Assembly (NCBI RefSeq): GCF_000278215.1
Contig: NZ_JH725069.1
Location: 1 to 64,000 of the forward strand
Direction: 5' to 3'
Length of the DNA: 64,000 nt
DNA from: Bartonella rattimassiliensis 15908
GTDB taxonomy: Bacteria > Pseudomonadota > Alphaproteobacteria > Rhizobiales > Rhizobiaceae
Shown: positions 19,905 through 31,401 of the stretch, piece by piece
How the letters are laid out: every line of letters starts with the position of its first letter
Position numbering within the stretch: position 1 is the stretch's first letter
Notes under the pieces: generated by a model
Told to the model about the DNA's origin: nothing
The model's input: only the letters and a program-made list of their open reading frames with translations
Databases searched by the model: none
Translations under genes and position numbers: made by a program

Positions 19905-19933
19905 CCTTTTAAAACCCAATAGAATAAAAAAAC

Positions 19934-20362
19934 TTACGAAGAAGTTTTCTTTTCATTCTCAGAAACTTCCATACGAGCACGATCCACGGCCCCCTTCGCT
20001 TCAACATCACGATCAACAAATTCTATAACGGCCATAGGCGCATTATCGCCGGTACGAAATCCAGCTTTCATAATACGCAAATACCCACCGTTGCGTGATG
20101 CATAACGTGGCGCAAGCGTATCAAATAATTTTGCAACCTTCGCTGTATCACGAAGTGCCGCAATTGCCTGTCGACGTGCATGCAAACCACCACGCTTTCC
20201 AAGAGTAACGAGTTTTTCAACAATAGGACGAATTTCTTTAGCCTTTGGAAGCGTTGTCACAATCTGCTCATGCTCGATCAACGAGATTGCCATATTTGCA
20301 AACATCGCTTTACGGTGGCTGGCAGTCCGATTCAACTTGCGGCCTGACTTATTATGGCGCAT
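19934..20362 (-). CDS. rplQ: 50S ribosomal protein L17
   Basis: The product is 142 aa; the ATG is preceded by AAGGAGAGG. It starts [20 protein letters not shown], which is diagnostic for L17, a protein at the peptide-exit side of the large subunit. It is the last gene of the alpha operon, 24 bp after rpoA, and is followed by a strong terminator. Confidence 0.98.
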   Translation of the reverse strand: MRHNKSGRKLNRTASHRKAMFANMAISLIEHEQIVTTLPKAKEIRPIVEKLVTLGKRGGLHARRQAIAALRDTAKVAKLFDTLAPRYASRNGGYLRIMKAGFRTGDNAPMAVIEFVDRDVEAKGAVDRARMEVSENEKKTSS

Positions 20363-20386
20363 AAGCCCTCTCCTTAAATTTTAATT

Positions 20387-21400
20387 TTAATACTGATCTT
20401 CATAGCGTTTAGCAAGATCATCAATGTTTTCAGGCGGCCATGCAGGAATTTCCATTCCAAGATGTAACCCCATACATGCCAATACTTCTTTAATCTCATT
20501 CAACGACTTGCGACCAAAGTTCGGTGTCCGAAGCATTTCAGTTTCCGTTTTTTGAATAAGATCACCAATATACACAATATTATCATTTTTAAGACAATTT
20601 GCCGAACGAACTGAAAGTTCTAATTCATCCACTTTTTTGAGAAGAGCAGGATTAAAAGAGAGCTCAGAATCAGCTTCTTCAACAGGTTCCTTCTGAGGTT
20701 CTTCAAAATTAATAAATAACGATAATTGATCTTGAAGAATACGTGCTGCAAAAGCAACAGCATCTTCTCCATTAACAGCACCATTAGTTTCGATTGTTAA
20801 TGTTAATTTATCATAATCCAGAACTTGCCCTTCACGTGTATTTTCCACTTTATAAGACACTTTACGAATTGGCGAATAAAGACTATCAATTGGAATAAGT
20901 CCAATACGTGCATCATCAACACAATTACGATCTGATGGAACATATCCCTTGCCAGTATTGACAATGAATTCCATACGAATTTCAGCATCTTCATCAAGAG
21001 TGCAAATAACATGATCTGGATTTAGAATTTCCATATCGCCAACGGTATTGATATCTCCCGCCTTCACGACACCAGGACCCTCTTTATAAACAACAACACG
21101 TTTAGGTCCTTCTTCTTCCATACGAAGCGCAATTTCCTTTACATTTAGGATAATATCCGTAACATCCTCACGCACACCTGGAATTGATGAAAATTCATGT
21201 AATACACCGTCAATCTGCACAGCGGTAATAGCTGCACCACGAAGCGAAGATAACAACACGCGACGAAGCGCATTTCCTAATGTTAGACCAAACCCCCGCT
21301 CCAAAGGCTCAGCAATCACACTCGTAACATTCGGATTATCATGCGTACACGACTCGACCTTATTGGGCTTAATAAGTTCCTGCCAGTTTTTCTGGATCAT
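20387..21400 (-). CDS. rpoA: RNA polymerase alpha subunit
   Basis: The product is 337 aa from the ATG at 21400 ([14 protein letters not shown]), the conserved family start; an in-frame ATG 33 bp earlier is not needed. The N-terminal assembly domain ([22 protein letters not shown]) and the C-terminal promoter-contact domain ([16 protein letters not shown] ... [17 protein letters not shown]) are both intact. It lies in the alpha operon between rpsK and rplQ. Confidence 0.98.
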   Translation of the reverse strand: MIQKNWQELIKPNKVESCTHDNPNVTSVIAEPLERGFGLTLGNALRRVLLSSLRGAAITAVQIDGVLHEFSSIPGVREDVTDIILNVKEIALRMEEEGPKRVVVYKEGPGVVKAGDINTVGDMEILNPDHVICTLDEDAEIRMEFIVNTGKGYVPSDRNCVDDARIGLIPIDSLYSPIRKVSYKVENTREGQVLDYDKLTLTIETNGAVNGEDAVAFAARILQDQLSLFINFEEPQKEPVEEADSELSFNPALLKKVDELELSVRSANCLKNDNIVYIGDLIQKTETEMLRTPNFGRKSLNEIKEVLACMGLHLGMEIPAWPPENIDDLAKRYEDQY

Positions 21401-21494
21401 ATTTTTATTCCCGTTCTTTAGTTCCGTTACCATTCAATCGTAACGACCAATGTGAACATCAGAGAAGTCTCCGACAACAAAAAACAACACCCAA

Positions 21495-21884
21495 TTAAAC
21501 ACGTCGTCTTTTCCGTGGACGACATCCATTATGAGGAATTGGTGTTACATCGCGAATAGAAGTAATAACAAAACCAACAGATTGCAACGCGCGTAAAGCA
21601 GATTCACGCCCTGATCCAGGACCACAAACCTCAACTTCCAAAGAACGCATACCATGCTCTTGCGCTTTCCTCGCACAATCCTCTGCAGCAACTTGAGCAG
21701 CAAAAGGTGTAGATTTACGCGCCCCTTTGAACCCCTGAGCACCTGCAGATGACCAAGCAATTGCATTTCCCTGAGCATCGGTAATAGTAATCATTGTGTT
21801 ATTAAATGTTGAATTAATATGCACAACACCTGATGAAATATTTTTACGTTCGCGACGACGAACACGTGTGGCTTCTTTGGCCAT
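21495..21884 (-). CDS. rpsK: 30S ribosomal protein S11
   Basis: The product is 129 aa, of normal length. [19 protein letters not shown] and the C-terminal [18 protein letters not shown] identify S11, a platform protein of the small subunit. It is separated from rpsM by about 110 bp containing a hairpin, so its expression may be partly independent. Confidence 0.98.
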   Translation of the reverse strand: MAKEATRVRRRERKNISSGVVHINSTFNNTMITITDAQGNAIAWSSAGAQGFKGARKSTPFAAQVAAEDCARKAQEHGMRSLEVEVCGPGSGRESALRALQSVGFVITSIRDVTPIPHNGCRPRKRRRV

Positions 21885-21970
21885 AATTTTCCTTTCAACG
21901 ATCTCATCACTGCCGTAATATCAGCAGCTCCACCTTTCTAATTCTTGTCCAACAAATCAAACAAGAAAAA

Positions 21971-21994
21971 TATATAAAAAGCCTTGCAAAGGCT
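21971..21994 (-). terminator. Hairpin between rpsM and rpsK
   Basis: On the minus strand AGCCTT-TGC-AAGGCT is followed by TTTTATATA, immediately after the rpsM stop. It fits a weak intrinsic terminator or attenuator inside the ribosomal array. The stem is only 6 bp, so readthrough is likely. Confidence 0.5.
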
Positions 21995-21995
21995 C

Positions 21996-22364
21996 TTACT
22001 TCTTCTTACCGGCAATTGCTTTAGCAGGTCCCTTACGCGTACGAGCATTCGTATGTGTACGCTGTCCGCGAACAGGCAAAGACCGACGATGACGCAGTCC
22101 ACGATAACAACCAAGGTCCATCAAGCGCTTAACATTCATAGCGATTTCACGACGAAGATCACCTTCAACTTGATATCCCTGATCTATCGCTTCACGAATC
22201 TGCAACACCTCAGCATCTGAAAGCTCATGCACTCGGCGTCCGCTGGGAATAGCAACCTTTTCAATAATTTCTTGAGCAAATTTTGGTCCAATCCCGTGAA
22301 TATATTGAAGCGCGATAATTACACGCTTGTTTGCCGGGATATTGACGCCAGCAATACGAGCCAC
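21996..22364 (-). CDS. rpsM: 30S ribosomal protein S13
   Basis: The product is 122 aa. [20 protein letters not shown] and the C-terminal [17 protein letters not shown] are the S13 signature. It is a head protein contacting the P-site tRNA and S19. It follows adk after about 170 bp. Confidence 0.98.
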   Translation of the reverse strand: MARIAGVNIPANKRVIIALQYIHGIGPKFAQEIIEKVAIPSGRRVHELSDAEVLQIREAIDQGYQVEGDLRREIAMNVKRLMDLGCYRGLRHRRSLPVRGQRTHTNARTRKGPAKAIAGKKK

Positions 22365-22537
22365 GTCTATTCTCCTTAGTTATATTGACAAATTTAAAAT
22401 ACCTGACGTACCTTATAGAAAAAACAGACTCAGAATAAAATTCTTCCGAATCCTCTCATTTCACTGAAATAAATTATTTTCATTTGTGATAGATTTCATT
22501 TCAAAAGTCAACTCTTTTCATTTACTTCTAAAAAATC

Positions 22538-23116
22538 TCATGAAAGAAAACCTTTAATCATACGTGTCACTTCAGCAATACCAATCATTCCATCAACAAC
22601 CTTCAACATCCCCCTCTCTGAATAAAACTTTGATAAGGGAGCTGTTTTTTCACGATATTCTACTAATCTTTTTGCAAAAGCAATTGGGTTATCATCCAAA
22701 CGAACCTGTCCACCCACCGCTATTGTTTCTTGAACACGCCTTTTCATACGTTCAATCAACGCGTCTTCATCAACAGACAACTCAATAACAGCATCAAGCT
22801 TTATATTTTTTGACTCCAGTATCTGTTGCAATGCTTCAGCCTGCCCCACAGTTCGCGGATATCCATCCAACACAAAACCGTTTATACAATCAGCTTCATC
22901 AATTCGATCTGATACGATTTGGTTAACAATACTATCAGGAACTAAAGCACCGGAACTTATAATCGCTTTAGCTTTCTTACCAATTTCTGTTTCCTTGGCA
23001 ACAACCTCACGCAATATATCCCCCGTTGATAAATGAGGAATATCATATTCCTCAGTTAACAGTTTAGCTTGGGTACCTTTCCCTGCTCCAGGAGGACCTA
23101 AAAGAATAACCCTCAT
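22538..23116 (-). CDS. adk: Adenylate kinase
   Basis: The product is 192 aa, the short form without the zinc LID domain seen in many alphaproteobacteria. It interconverts ATP, ADP and AMP. The P-loop [12 protein letters not shown] is at residues 7-18, with the GYPRT motif and a short VRLDDNP segment where the LID would be. The ATG overlaps the secY stop (ATGA), so the two are translationally coupled. Confidence 0.97.
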   Translation of the reverse strand: MRVILLGPPGAGKGTQAKLLTEEYDIPHLSTGDILREVVAKETEIGKKAKAIISSGALVPDSIVNQIVSDRIDEADCINGFVLDGYPRTVGQAEALQQILESKNIKLDAVIELSVDEDALIERMKRRVQETIAVGGQVRLDDNPIAFAKRLVEYREKTAPLSKFYSERGMLKVVDGMIGIAEVTRMIKGFLS

Positions 23117-24459
23117 CGACTCCTTCTACCTCCACGAAGTTTTGATTTTTTTATCAATCCTTCATATTGGTGGGCAACAAGATGTCCCTGAATTTGAGCA
23201 ACTGTATCAAGTGTAACAGTAACAACAATCAACAAGGACGTCCCTCCAAGATAAAAAGGAACCTGTAACGCAGATATCATAAATTCAGGTAATAAACAAA
23301 CCGAGATAATGTAAATAGCACCTACAACAGTAATGCGCGTCAAAACGTAATCAATATATTGGGCTGTACGCTCACCTGGACGAATTCCTGGAATAAAACC
23401 AGAATGCTTTTTCAACTGATCTGCAGTATCATTTGGATTAAATACAATAGCCGTATAAAAAAAACAAAAAAATGCCATTAAAAATGCATAAATAATCATA
23501 TAAAGCGGTTGTCCATGACCAAGTGCATAAGAAATCATCTGAATCCATTGTGGCATTTTATCAGAAAAATTATTAATAGTGGCGGGTAATAGCAATAAAG
23601 ATGATGCAAAAATAGGTGGAATAACACCAGCAGTATTCAACTTTAAAGGAAGATGAGACATATCACCTTGAAACATTTGATTACCGACCTGACGTTTTGG
23701 GTACTGAATAAGAATCCGCCGTTGCGCACGCTCTATAAAGACGATAAGTCCGATAACCAAAACAGCGATAAGAACAATTCCCATTAAAAGAAAAGTTGAT
23801 AAGTCAGCCTGACTATGAGCTGTCAAAAGCTGAGCAAAAGTAGAAGGAAAATTGGCTACAATCCCTGTAAAAATGATGAGAGAAACCCCATTACCAATAC
23901 CACGTGATGTAATTTGTTCGCCAAGCCACATTAAAAACATAGTCCCGCCAACAAGTGTAATAACAGCAGAGATACGAAACATAAGTCCTGGTTCTAAAAC
24001 AATTTGAAGCCCTGTTCCTATACCACTTTCAAGCGCAACCGCAATACCAAAAGCTTGTAGAATTGCCAACACGACTGTCACATAACGCGTATATTGATTA
24101 ATAATCTTACGACCTACCTCACCCTCTTTTTTAAGAGTCTCCAAAGAAGGAATAACGGATGTCAGCAATTGTACAATAATAGATGCCGATATATAAGGCA
24201 TAATACCCAAAGCAAAAATCGCCATACGCCCAACAGCGCCTCCAGCAAACATATTAAAGAGTCCTAAGACACCCGATGCGTGATGCTCAAATGTTTGCCG
24301 CAAAGCATCAATATTAATACCTGGAAGAGAGATATAAGTGCCAAAACGATAGACAAGAAGCGCCCCTAGAGTAAACCAGATACGTTTCTTTAATTCAGTT
24401 GCACGCGAAAAGGTACCGAAGTTTATATTGGAAGCAAACTGCTCTGCTGCTGATACCAT
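23113..24459 (-). CDS. secY: Protein translocase channel subunit SecY
   Basis: The product is 448 aa from the ATG at 24459 ([15 protein letters not shown]), with GGAGACG upstream; an in-frame extension of 43 residues is not family-like. About ten membrane helices form the Sec channel in the inner membrane. Recognisable segments are [19 protein letters not shown] (second helix region) and the cytoplasmic loop [20 protein letters not shown]. It lies in the spc operon between rplO and adk. Confidence 0.97.
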   Translation of the reverse strand: MVSAAEQFASNINFGTFSRATELKKRIWFTLGALLVYRFGTYISLPGINIDALRQTFEHHASGVLGLFNMFAGGAVGRMAIFALGIMPYISASIIVQLLTSVIPSLETLKKEGEVGRKIINQYTRYVTVVLAILQAFGIAVALESGIGTGLQIVLEPGLMFRISAVITLVGGTMFLMWLGEQITSRGIGNGVSLIIFTGIVANFPSTFAQLLTAHSQADLSTFLLMGIVLIAVLVIGLIVFIERAQRRILIQYPKRQVGNQMFQGDMSHLPLKLNTAGVIPPIFASSLLLLPATINNFSDKMPQWIQMISYALGHGQPLYMIIYAFLMAFFCFFYTAIVFNPNDTADQLKKHSGFIPGIRPGERTAQYIDYVLTRITVVGAIYIISVCLLPEFMISALQVPFYLGGTSLLIVVTVTLDTVAQIQGHLVAHQYEGLIKKSKLRGGRRSR

Positions 24460-24621
24460 AAAACGTCTCCACTTCACACTCCAGCTCTTTAAATCACAGA
24501 AGTATAACCATAAAATCCATATCTTGATACATAAATAAGCGCGGAAATTAAACAATTCCACACAAAAAATCTTGCAGAATAGATGCAATCCATCTTGAGA
24601 TCTCTACTCATATCAAAAAAA

Positions 24622-25089
24622 TCACCGAACGACGTCAGGAAAAATAATCTGACCGCCCACCTTTTCAATCTTAACACGAGCAGCCTGTGAAGCGCCAGAA
24701 ACATAAAATATAATCTTATCTTTCAAATCACCGTCAGAAAGAAGACGAACACCATCTTTTTCACGACGAATAATCCCAGCCTCTTTCAAAGCAATCATAT
24801 CAACAGGTTTCTCAATATTCAACTTACCTGCATCAACCGCCAACTGAACACGTCCCAGGGAAACCTCATTATAGTTTTTAGCAAAGAAATTTCTAAATCC
24901 ACGCTTTGGTAAACGCCGATAGATAGGCATTTGCCCACCTTCAAAACCATTAAGAGAAACACCAGAACGAGAACTTTGCCCTTTTACACCACGACCACCA
25001 GTCTTACCAGTACCCGAACCGATACCACGTCCAACACGTTTACGATTTCTTGTTGCACCTTTGCAATCACGCAGTTCATTGAGTTTCAT
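24622..25089 (-). CDS. rplO: 50S ribosomal protein L15
   Basis: The product is 155 aa. MKLNELRDCKGATRNRKRVGRG and GKTGGRGVKGQSSRSG are the glycine/arginine-rich L15 N-terminus, followed by the FEGGQMPIYRRLPKRGF motif. It lies in the spc operon, 20 bp after rpmD. Confidence 0.98.
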   Translation of the reverse strand: MKLNELRDCKGATRNRKRVGRGIGSGTGKTGGRGVKGQSSRSGVSLNGFEGGQMPIYRRLPKRGFRNFFAKNYNEVSLGRVQLAVDAGKLNIEKPVDMIALKEAGIIRREKDGVRLLSDGDLKDKIIFYVSGASQAARVKIEKVGGQIIFPDVVR

Positions 25090-25109
25090 ATCTAATACTC
25101 CTGCAACCC

Positions 25110-25316
25110 TTAATCTTCATCTATAACGCGAACAAGATGCCGAACCCGAGCAATCATACCCCGTACAGAAAGTGTATCTTTTAAAACACGCCTCCGACGC
25201 ATCTTATTTAGTCCAAGCCCCTTTAAGGTTGCGCGCTGAATCTGTGAATTTCGAATAGGACTTCCAATTTGCTCTACCGTTACAGTTTTACTACTCTGAG
25301 ATCTTTTTTGAACCAT
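25110..25316 (-). CDS. rpmD: 50S ribosomal protein L30
   Basis: The product is 68 aa. [30 protein letters not shown] is the L30 pattern. It lies between rpsE and rplO in the spc operon. Confidence 0.97.
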   Translation of the reverse strand: MVQKRSQSSKTVTVEQIGSPIRNSQIQRATLKGLGLNKMRRRRVLKDTLSVRGMIARVRHLVRVIDED

Positions 25317-25347
25317 TTCCTAATTCCTTTTCTGATAATCTCAGAAA

Positions 25348-25896
25348 CTACCCTTCTACATCAACTAAATGGCGACGACGCGCCTGTAAAGTTGAATATT
25401 TTATACCACGCTGAGCAGCAATATCTCTAGGATGCATTTGATTTTTCAATGCATCAAATGTTGCACGAACCATATTATAAGGATTCGACGATCCTAATGA
25501 TTTTGCAACTACATCCTGCATACCAAGAGCTTCAAAAATAGCACGCATTGGCCCCCCAGCAATAATACCAGTACCAGCAGAAGCTGAACGTAGCAAAACT
25601 CGCCCTGCCCCGTGATGACCTTCAAGATCATGATGCAATGTACGCCCAGACCGAAGTGGAACATAAATCATTCCACGCTTTGCAGATTCCGTTGCTTTAC
25701 GAACAGCTTCTGGAACTTCACGAGCCTTACCATGACCAAACCCCACGCGCCCTTTTTGATCTCCAACAACAACGAGAGCAGCAAAACCAAAACGCCTACC
25801 ACCCTTTACAACTTTAGCAACACGATTAATATGAACAAGCCTATCGACAAATTCATTATCGCGTTCTTCTCTCTCACCACGTTCTTTTTGTGCCAT
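25348..25896 (-). CDS. rpsE: 30S ribosomal protein S5
   Basis: The product is 182 aa. The dsRBD-like N-terminal domain ([19 protein letters not shown]) and the C-terminal domain ([18 protein letters not shown]) are typical. S5 sits at the mRNA entry and affects decoding fidelity. It follows rplR after about 110 bp. Confidence 0.98.
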   Translation of the reverse strand: MAQKERGEREERDNEFVDRLVHINRVAKVVKGGRRFGFAALVVVGDQKGRVGFGHGKAREVPEAVRKATESAKRGMIYVPLRSGRTLHHDLEGHHGAGRVLLRSASAGTGIIAGGPMRAIFEALGMQDVVAKSLGSSNPYNMVRATFDALKNQMHPRDIAAQRGIKYSTLQARRRHLVDVEG

Positions 25897-26007
25897 TCCT
25901 CATTCCTTTTTCTTTTCCGGAAGCACGATAAGAAAGTCCCTCATCAAACCGGAAGAACTTAAACGAAATACTCTAAACTCTCCTACCTCATCCATAAATA
26001 AGAAACT

Positions 26008-26370
26008 CTAGAAATTCAAACCACCTTCACGAGCTGCTTCAGCCAAAGCTTTAATTCGACCATGATACACATAGGCCCCACGATCAAAAACTACTTCATT
26101 AACACCAGCTTGCTTCGCACGCTCAGCAATTAACCTACCAACGGCGAAAGCAGCTTCTTTATCAGCACCACTCTTTAAAGATTTCTTCAAATCACTTTCA
26201 AGAGTAGAGGCTGAAACAAGTGTACACCCCCGTAAATCATCGATAACTTGAGCATAAATGTTCTGATTTGAACGATAAACACTAAGTCGAGGACGATCTT
26301 TAGAAACCATTTTAATTCTACGACGAACACGTCTTGCACGACGTCGGATAATGTCCTTAGATGAAATCAT
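26008..26370 (-). CDS. rplR: 50S ribosomal protein L18
   Basis: The product is 120 aa. [20 protein letters not shown] and [25 protein letters not shown]-like C-terminal residues identify this 5S rRNA-binding protein. It lies 12 bp after rplF. Confidence 0.98.
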   Translation of the reverse strand: MISSKDIIRRRARRVRRRIKMVSKDRPRLSVYRSNQNIYAQVIDDLRGCTLVSASTLESDLKKSLKSGADKEAAFAVGRLIAERAKQAGVNEVVFDRGAYVYHGRIKALAEAAREGGLNF

Positions 26371-26382
26371 ACTACAAAATCC

Positions 26383-26916
26383 TTACTTCTTTTTACCTTC
26401 TTTACGGCAGATACGTTCATCCGCATGTTTAACACCTTTACCCTTATAAGGCTCAGGTCTACGATACTCGCGAATTTCTGCTGCAACTTGCCCAACTTGC
26501 TGTTTATCAATTCCAGAAACAACAATCTCTGTTGGCTTAGGAACAGTTACAGTAACACCCGATGGAACCTTATAAACCACATCATGCGAAAAACCTAAAG
26601 AAAGATGGACATCCTTACCCTGTAAAGCAGCACGATAACCAACTCCATTGATCTCCAACCTCTTTTCAAAACCATCTTTCACACCACAAAAAATATTTTC
26701 AATCATTGAGCGTGACATCCCCCATTTAGAACGCGCATCTTTCGATTGATCCCGCGGCATAACTGATATAATATTTTCCTCAAATTTAACCAAGACTTCA
26801 TCATTAACGATGTAACTTAATTCACCTTTTGGACCTTTTGCTTTAATCAGCTGCCCCTCAACAGTAGCAGTCACCCCAGAAGGAATTGAAATGGGCTTCT
26901 TTCCAATACGAGACAT
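26383..26916 (-). CDS. rplF: 50S ribosomal protein L6
   Basis: The product is 177 aa with two repeated L6 domains. [16 protein letters not shown] opens it, and [16 protein letters not shown] is near the C-terminus. It lies close to the factor-binding site of the large subunit. Confidence 0.98.
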   Translation of the reverse strand: MSRIGKKPISIPSGVTATVEGQLIKAKGPKGELSYIVNDEVLVKFEENIISVMPRDQSKDARSKWGMSRSMIENIFCGVKDGFEKRLEINGVGYRAALQGKDVHLSLGFSHDVVYKVPSGVTVTVPKPTEIVVSGIDKQQVGQVAAEIREYRRPEPYKGKGVKHADERICRKEGKKK

Positions 26917-26954
26917 TATTCTAACCTACTTTTTCTTCCGTTTTCCTGACATTA

Positions 26955-27353
26955 TTAGAAAACACGACAAAGGAGTTCTCCACCAACATTCTGTTCACGC
27001 GCCTCATGATCCGCCATAACACCTTTAGGGGTCGATAAAATCGAAATACCCAAACCATTTGCGACCTGCGGAAGTGACTTAGCAGAAACATATACACGAC
27101 GACCTGGCTTTGATACACGCGAAATTTCACGAATAGCAGCCAAACTTTCAAAATACTTCAATTCGATTTCAATTTCAGCTTTCCCATTACCTAAATCAAC
27201 TTGATTATATCCACGAATATAACCTTCCGACTGAAGAACATCAAGAACATGAGCACGAAGCTTTGAAGCTGGAGTAATCACTGTGCTTTTTTTACGATCA
27301 AGAGCATTACGCATACGTGTTAACATATCACCAAGAGGATCTGATATAGACAT
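26955..27353 (-). CDS. rpsH: 30S ribosomal protein S8
   Basis: The product is 132 aa from the ATG at 27353 ([17 protein letters not shown]), the usual S8 start. The C-terminal [20 protein letters not shown] is diagnostic. In E. coli S8 represses the spc operon by binding its mRNA. The extended frame to 27374 overlaps rpsN and is not needed. Confidence 0.98.
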   Translation of the reverse strand: MSISDPLGDMLTRMRNALDRKKSTVITPASKLRAHVLDVLQSEGYIRGYNQVDLGNGKAEIEIELKYFESLAAIREISRVSKPGRRVYVSAKSLPQVANGLGISILSTPKGVMADHEAREQNVGGELLCRVF

Positions 27354-27367
27354 TAAATAATCTCCTC

Positions 27368-27673
27368 TTACCAACTAGACTTTACAATACCAGGGATATG
27401 GCCTACAGAACCAAGTTCCCGCAATGCAATTCGCGACATCTTTAACTTACGATAATAAGCTCGCGGACGACCTGAAACCTCACAGCGATTACGAACACGA
27501 ACTTTTGCAGAATTACGCGGCAATTTCGCCAATTGAACAGAAGCTTTAAAACGCTCCTCAAGAGAAAGCTTTTGATCCATCACTATTGCTTTCAAACGTG
27601 CACGACGTGCAGCATAACGCTTTACCATCACCTCACGACGTTTGTTTTTTTCGACGGCACTTACTTTGGCCAT
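27368..27673 (-). CDS. rpsN: 30S ribosomal protein S14 (zinc-independent form)
   Basis: The product is 101 aa, the long C-minus form without CxxC zinc motifs. [26 protein letters not shown] is the conserved core. It lies between rplE and rpsH. Confidence 0.98.
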   Translation of the reverse strand: MAKVSAVEKNKRREVMVKRYAARRARLKAIVMDQKLSLEERFKASVQLAKLPRNSAKVRVRNRCEVSGRPRAYYRKLKMSRIALRELGSVGHIPGIVKSSW

Positions 27674-27697
27674 AATTTTACCTCTCTACATTTGCCG

Positions 27698-28255
27698 TTA
27701 CGAACGAAAAGGAAAATTAAAAGCACGTAATAGCTCACGAGCTTCATCATCCGTTTTTGCTGTCGTACAAACGATGATATCCATGCCCCAAATTTGATCA
27801 ACTTTATCATAGTTGACTTCTGGAAACACAATGTGCTCTTTAATACCCATAGCAAAATTGCCACGACCATCAAAGCTTTTGGGATTTAAACCACGAAAAT
27901 CACGAACGCGCGGAAGAGCAATCGTAACAAGACGATCTAAAAACTCAAACATACGATCTTTACGCAACGTAACTTTAGCCCCAAGAGGCATTCCCTCACG
28001 AACCTTAAAAGTTGCAATAGAATTACGCGCACGTGTAACAACGGCCTTTTGGCCTGTTATTAGCCCTAAATCGTCAGCAGCAAGAGAAGGCTTCTTCGAA
28101 TCAGCAGTCGCCTCACCTATCCCCATATTTACCACAATTTTATCAATCCGTGGAATTTGCATCATATTTTTGTAATTGAACTTTTCTTGAAGTGTTTTAC
28201 GAATCACCTCAAAATAATGCGCCTTCATACGCGGCATTTGTCTTTCCTCAGCCAT
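27698..28255 (-). CDS. rplE: 50S ribosomal protein L5
   Basis: The product is 185 aa. [13 protein letters not shown] and the middle [23 protein letters not shown] identify L5, which binds 5S rRNA and contacts the P-site tRNA. Its start overlaps the end of rplX by 8 bp. Confidence 0.98.
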   Translation of the reverse strand: MAEERQMPRMKAHYFEVIRKTLQEKFNYKNMMQIPRIDKIVVNMGIGEATADSKKPSLAADDLGLITGQKAVVTRARNSIATFKVREGMPLGAKVTLRKDRMFEFLDRLVTIALPRVRDFRGLNPKSFDGRGNFAMGIKEHIVFPEVNYDKVDQIWGMDIIVCTTAKTDDEARELLRAFNFPFRS

Positions 28256-28562
28256 TAATCAACTCTCCCGAACGCTTGGCAAAACGCACTTTATTACCAT
28301 CTGCATTCATACGAAAGCCCACACGTGTAGGTTTACCATCTTTAGGATCAGCAATCGCCAAATTAGACAGATGAATCGGAGACTCCTTAGAAATAATTCC
28401 AGCTTCTTGCTTCTGCGTTTGACGTTGATGACGTTTAATCATATTAATCCCACGAACAAACGCCTTATTTTCTTTTGGATTAACTTTAATTACTTCACCA
28501 CTACATCCTTTATCCTTACCAGATAAAACAACAACCTTATCACCTTTTCGAATCTTCTGCAT
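28248..28562 (-). CDS. rplX: 50S ribosomal protein L24
   Basis: The product is 104 aa. The N-terminal KOW motif ([19 protein letters not shown]) is typical of this assembly-initiating protein. It overlaps rplE, consistent with coupled translation. Confidence 0.98.
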   Translation of the reverse strand: MQKIRKGDKVVVLSGKDKGCSGEVIKVNPKENKAFVRGINMIKRHQRQTQKQEAGIISKESPIHLSNLAIADPKDGKPTRVGFRMNADGNKVRFAKRSGELING

Positions 28563-28574
28563 AACATCTACCCC

Positions 28575-28943
28575 TTATAGCACTTCAGGAGCGAGAGAGA
28601 TAATTTTCATATGATTCCGACCACGCAATTCACGAGGAACAGGCCCAAAGATACGAGTTCCAATAGGCTCTTTTTTATTATCTACTAAAACTGCAGCATT
28701 ACTATCAAAACGAATGACACTACCATCTGAACGACGAATATCCTTAGCGGTACGAACTACAACAGCTTTCATAACATCACCCTTTTTAACACGGCCACGA
28801 GGAATAGCATCTTTTACCGAAACAACAATAATGTCACCGACCGAAGCATATTTTCGCTTTGAACCGCCTAACACCTTGATGCACATGACACGACGAGCAC
28901 CAGAATTATCAGCAACGTCGAGGTTTGTTTGCATCTGAATCAT
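28575..28943 (-). CDS. rplN: 50S ribosomal protein L14
   Basis: The product is 122 aa. [20 protein letters not shown] and the C-terminal [14 protein letters not shown] match L14 exactly in length and ends. A 147-bp gap to rpsQ, longer than elsewhere in the array, lies upstream and shows no gene. Confidence 0.98.
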   Translation of the reverse strand: MIQMQTNLDVADNSGARRVMCIKVLGGSKRKYASVGDIIVVSVKDAIPRGRVKKGDVMKAVVVRTAKDIRRSDGSVIRFDSNAAVLVDNKKEPIGTRIFGPVPRELRGRNHMKIISLAPEVL

Positions 28944-29090
28944 GACTGGCCACCTTTTCTTAATATTTATATCCGATCATGCCCTTAACACATCCGGATT
29001 TGCCTGCCAAATAACGATAAAGCTACTGTTTTCAAATCCATCAATAAGAAAAAACCACTGCTAAATTTTAAAACAATAAACTTAAACTAA

Positions 29091-29330
29091 TTACGCTACA
29101 TTATCCTTTAGAACAATCCAACATTTATCTCTCGAAATTGGTCTAGATTCCTGAATAGAAACTTGATCTCCAATTCTAAATTGGTTGTTTTCGTCATGCG
29201 CTTTATAATTTTTAGACTGCCGAACAGTCTTCTTAAGAAGCGGATGAGAATAACGACGCTCAACTTTAACAACAACAGTCTTATCGCTTTTGTCGCTAAT
29301 AACAACACCCTGCAAAATGCGTTTAGGCAT
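29091..29330 (-). CDS. rpsQ: 30S ribosomal protein S17
   Basis: The product is 79 aa. [21 protein letters not shown] and the S17 OB-fold motif KYKAHDENN-like segment ([17 protein letters not shown]) are clear. It is a primary 16S rRNA-binding protein. Confidence 0.97.
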   Translation of the reverse strand: MPKRILQGVVISDKSDKTVVVKVERRYSHPLLKKTVRQSKNYKAHDENNQFRIGDQVSIQESRPISRDKCWIVLKDNVA

Positions 29331-29342
29331 CTCTTAATTTCC

Positions 29343-29543
29343 TTAAACCTTACTTTCACTTAATCTCTGATGAAGAAAAGTTTTTACACGCGCAATATCG
29401 CGACGAACTTGCTTAACGCGTGCAGTCTTTTCTAATTGACCTGTTGCTTTTTGAAAGCGCAAATTAAATTGCTCCTTCTTCAACTTAGCCAATTCATCTT
29501 TCATTTGATCGAGCGTTTGCGCCCGTAATTCCGTGGACTTCAT
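29343..29543 (-). CDS. rpmC: 50S ribosomal protein L29
   Basis: The product is 66 aa, two helices. [26 protein letters not shown] and [14 protein letters not shown] are standard. L29 is part of the chaperone and SRP docking site at the exit tunnel. Confidence 0.98.
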   Translation of the reverse strand: MKSTELRAQTLDQMKDELAKLKKEQFNLRFQKATGQLEKTARVKQVRRDIARVKTFLHQRLSESKV

Positions 29544-29555
29544 CGCTAAACCTCT

Positions 29556-29969
29556 TTACTCTGCAATACGCTGGATGAAACGTGTTTTTATAGGTAACTT
29601 TGCAGCACCTAATCTCAGTGCTTCACGCGCAATATCCTCAGAGACTCCATCAAGCTCAAACATGATGCGCCCAGGAGCAACACGTGCAGCCCAATAATCA
29701 ACACTTCCCTTACCTTTACCCATACGAACTTCAGTCGGTTTAGATGTAACTGGAAGATCCGGAAAAACACGAATCCACACACGACCAGAACGTTTCATGT
29801 AACGTGTAATTGCACGACGTGCCGCTTCAATTTGACGAGCAGTAACCCGCTCCGGCTCAACAGCCTTTAAACCGTAAGCACCGAAATTCAAATCCGTACC
29901 ACCCTTCGCAGCACCGTGAATACGGCCCTTGAACTGTTTACGGAACTTTGTGCGCTTTGGCTGCAACAT
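29556..29969 (-). CDS. rplP: 50S ribosomal protein L16
   Basis: The product is 137 aa. [19 protein letters not shown] and the later [19 protein letters not shown] are diagnostic. It helps position the A-site tRNA and follows rpsC after about 36 bp. Confidence 0.98.
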   Translation of the reverse strand: MLQPKRTKFRKQFKGRIHGAAKGGTDLNFGAYGLKAVEPERVTARQIEAARRAITRYMKRSGRVWIRVFPDLPVTSKPTEVRMGKGKGSVDYWAARVAPGRIMFELDGVSEDIAREALRLGAAKLPIKTRFIQRIAE

Positions 29970-30005
29970 TGTTCTCTACTCCAAATTTTAGTTCAATCTC
30001 AAAAA

Positions 30006-30716
30006 CTAAGCATTTTCACGACGACGACTCGCTGAAGAACCAGACTGATCGACTTCCGTAGCACGACGCTCTGAAGCCATCGGATCATGCTCAAGAATCT
30101 CACCTTTAAAGACCCAAACTTTAATACCACAAATACCATAAGCGGTTTTAGCTTCTGCTGTACCGTAGTCAACATCAGAGCGCAAAGTATGAAGTGGAAC
30201 ACGACCTTCACGATACCATTCCATACGAGCAATTTCAGCACCACCAAGACGACCAGAACAGTTAATACGAATACCTTCCGCACCAAGACGCATAGCAGAC
30301 TGAACAGCACGCTTCATTGCACGACGAAAAGCAACACGACGCTCTAATTGCTGAGCAATTGATTGCGCAATAATTGTAGCATCAATCTCCGGTTTACGAA
30401 TCTCCACAATATTCAATGAAGTTTCAGCATTCGTCATTTCTGAAAGTTTACGACGAAGCTTTTCAATATCAGCACCCTTTTTACCAATAATCAAACCAGG
30501 ACGCGCAGAATGAATCGTAACACGACATTTTTTATGAGGACGCTCAATAACAACCTTAGAAATAGCCGCCTGCTTAAGCTCTTCAAGTACATACGAACGA
30601 ATTTTTAAATCTTCATGAAGAAGACGACCATATTCACCACTATCAGCATACCAGCGAGAATCCCAGGTACGATTAACACCAAGACGAAGCCCTATTGGAT
30701 TGATCTTCTGACCCAT
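30006..30716 (-). CDS. rpsC: 30S ribosomal protein S3
   Basis: The product is 236 aa. The N-terminal [14 protein letters not shown], the KH domain ([16 protein letters not shown]) and the C-terminal S3 domain ([25 protein letters not shown]) are all present. It lies at the mRNA entry channel. Its start overlaps the last base of rplV. Confidence 0.98.
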   Translation of the reverse strand: MGQKINPIGLRLGVNRTWDSRWYADSGEYGRLLHEDLKIRSYVLEELKQAAISKVVIERPHKKCRVTIHSARPGLIIGKKGADIEKLRRKLSEMTNAETSLNIVEIRKPEIDATIIAQSIAQQLERRVAFRRAMKRAVQSAMRLGAEGIRINCSGRLGGAEIARMEWYREGRVPLHTLRSDVDYGTAEAKTAYGICGIKVWVFKGEILEHDPMASERRATEVDQSGSSASRRRENA

Positions 30717-31105
30717 TATGCGGCCTCCACTTTTTCGATAACTTCACGAACAATAACAGTAAGATGTGAAAATGGACGTTCAATTTTACTAGCACGCCCT
30801 CGACCACGAACATGAAAACGTTTCATCACTATCGACTTACCAACATAAGCCTCTGCTACAATAAGCGAATCAATATCAAGATCGTGGTTATTTTCTGCAT
30901 TCGCAATCGCTGATTCAAGCGTTTTTTTCACAGTACCAGCAATACGCTTGCGTGAAAACATCAAATCAGCAAGTGCCACATTAACTCTTTTACCACGAAT
31001 CATCGCAGCAACTAAATTAAGCTTTCGCGGACTAACACGAATTGTCCGTGTAACAGCTTTTGCTTCATTCTCTTTAAGCTGGCGCGGAATTTTAGCTTTT
31101 CCCAT
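30716..31105 (-). CDS. rplV: 50S ribosomal protein L22
   Basis: The product is 129 aa. [20 protein letters not shown] and the tunnel-lining hairpin region [22 protein letters not shown] identify L22. It lies 2 bp after rpsS and overlaps rpsC. Confidence 0.98.
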   Translation of the reverse strand: MGKAKIPRQLKENEAKAVTRTIRVSPRKLNLVAAMIRGKRVNVALADLMFSRKRIAGTVKKTLESAIANAENNHDLDIDSLIVAEAYVGKSIVMKRFHVRGRGRASKIERPFSHLTVIVREVIEKVEAA

Positions 31106-31107
31106 TC

Positions 31108-31386
31108 CTACTTCCTCTTCGCTTTTTTATCGGCACCATGACCATAATAAGTCCGGGTAGGAGCAAACTCACCAAACTTATGCCCAACCATCTCTTCAGA
31201 AACAGAAACAGGAATATGCTTATTACCGTTGTAAACACCAAAAGTTAAACCGACGAACTGCGGCAAAATAGTAGAGCGACGACTCCATATTTTTATAACT
31301 TCATTGCGCCCACTTGCACGTACCTTTTCTGCTTTACCAAGAAGATAGCCGTCAACAAACGGACCTTTCCAAACTGAACGAACCAC
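31108..31386 (-). CDS. rpsS: 30S ribosomal protein S19
   Basis: The product is 92 aa. [13 protein letters not shown] and [16 protein letters not shown] are the S19 landmarks. It is a head protein that complexes with S13. Confidence 0.98.
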
Positions 31387-31401
31387 TTTAGACTACCTTT
31401 C

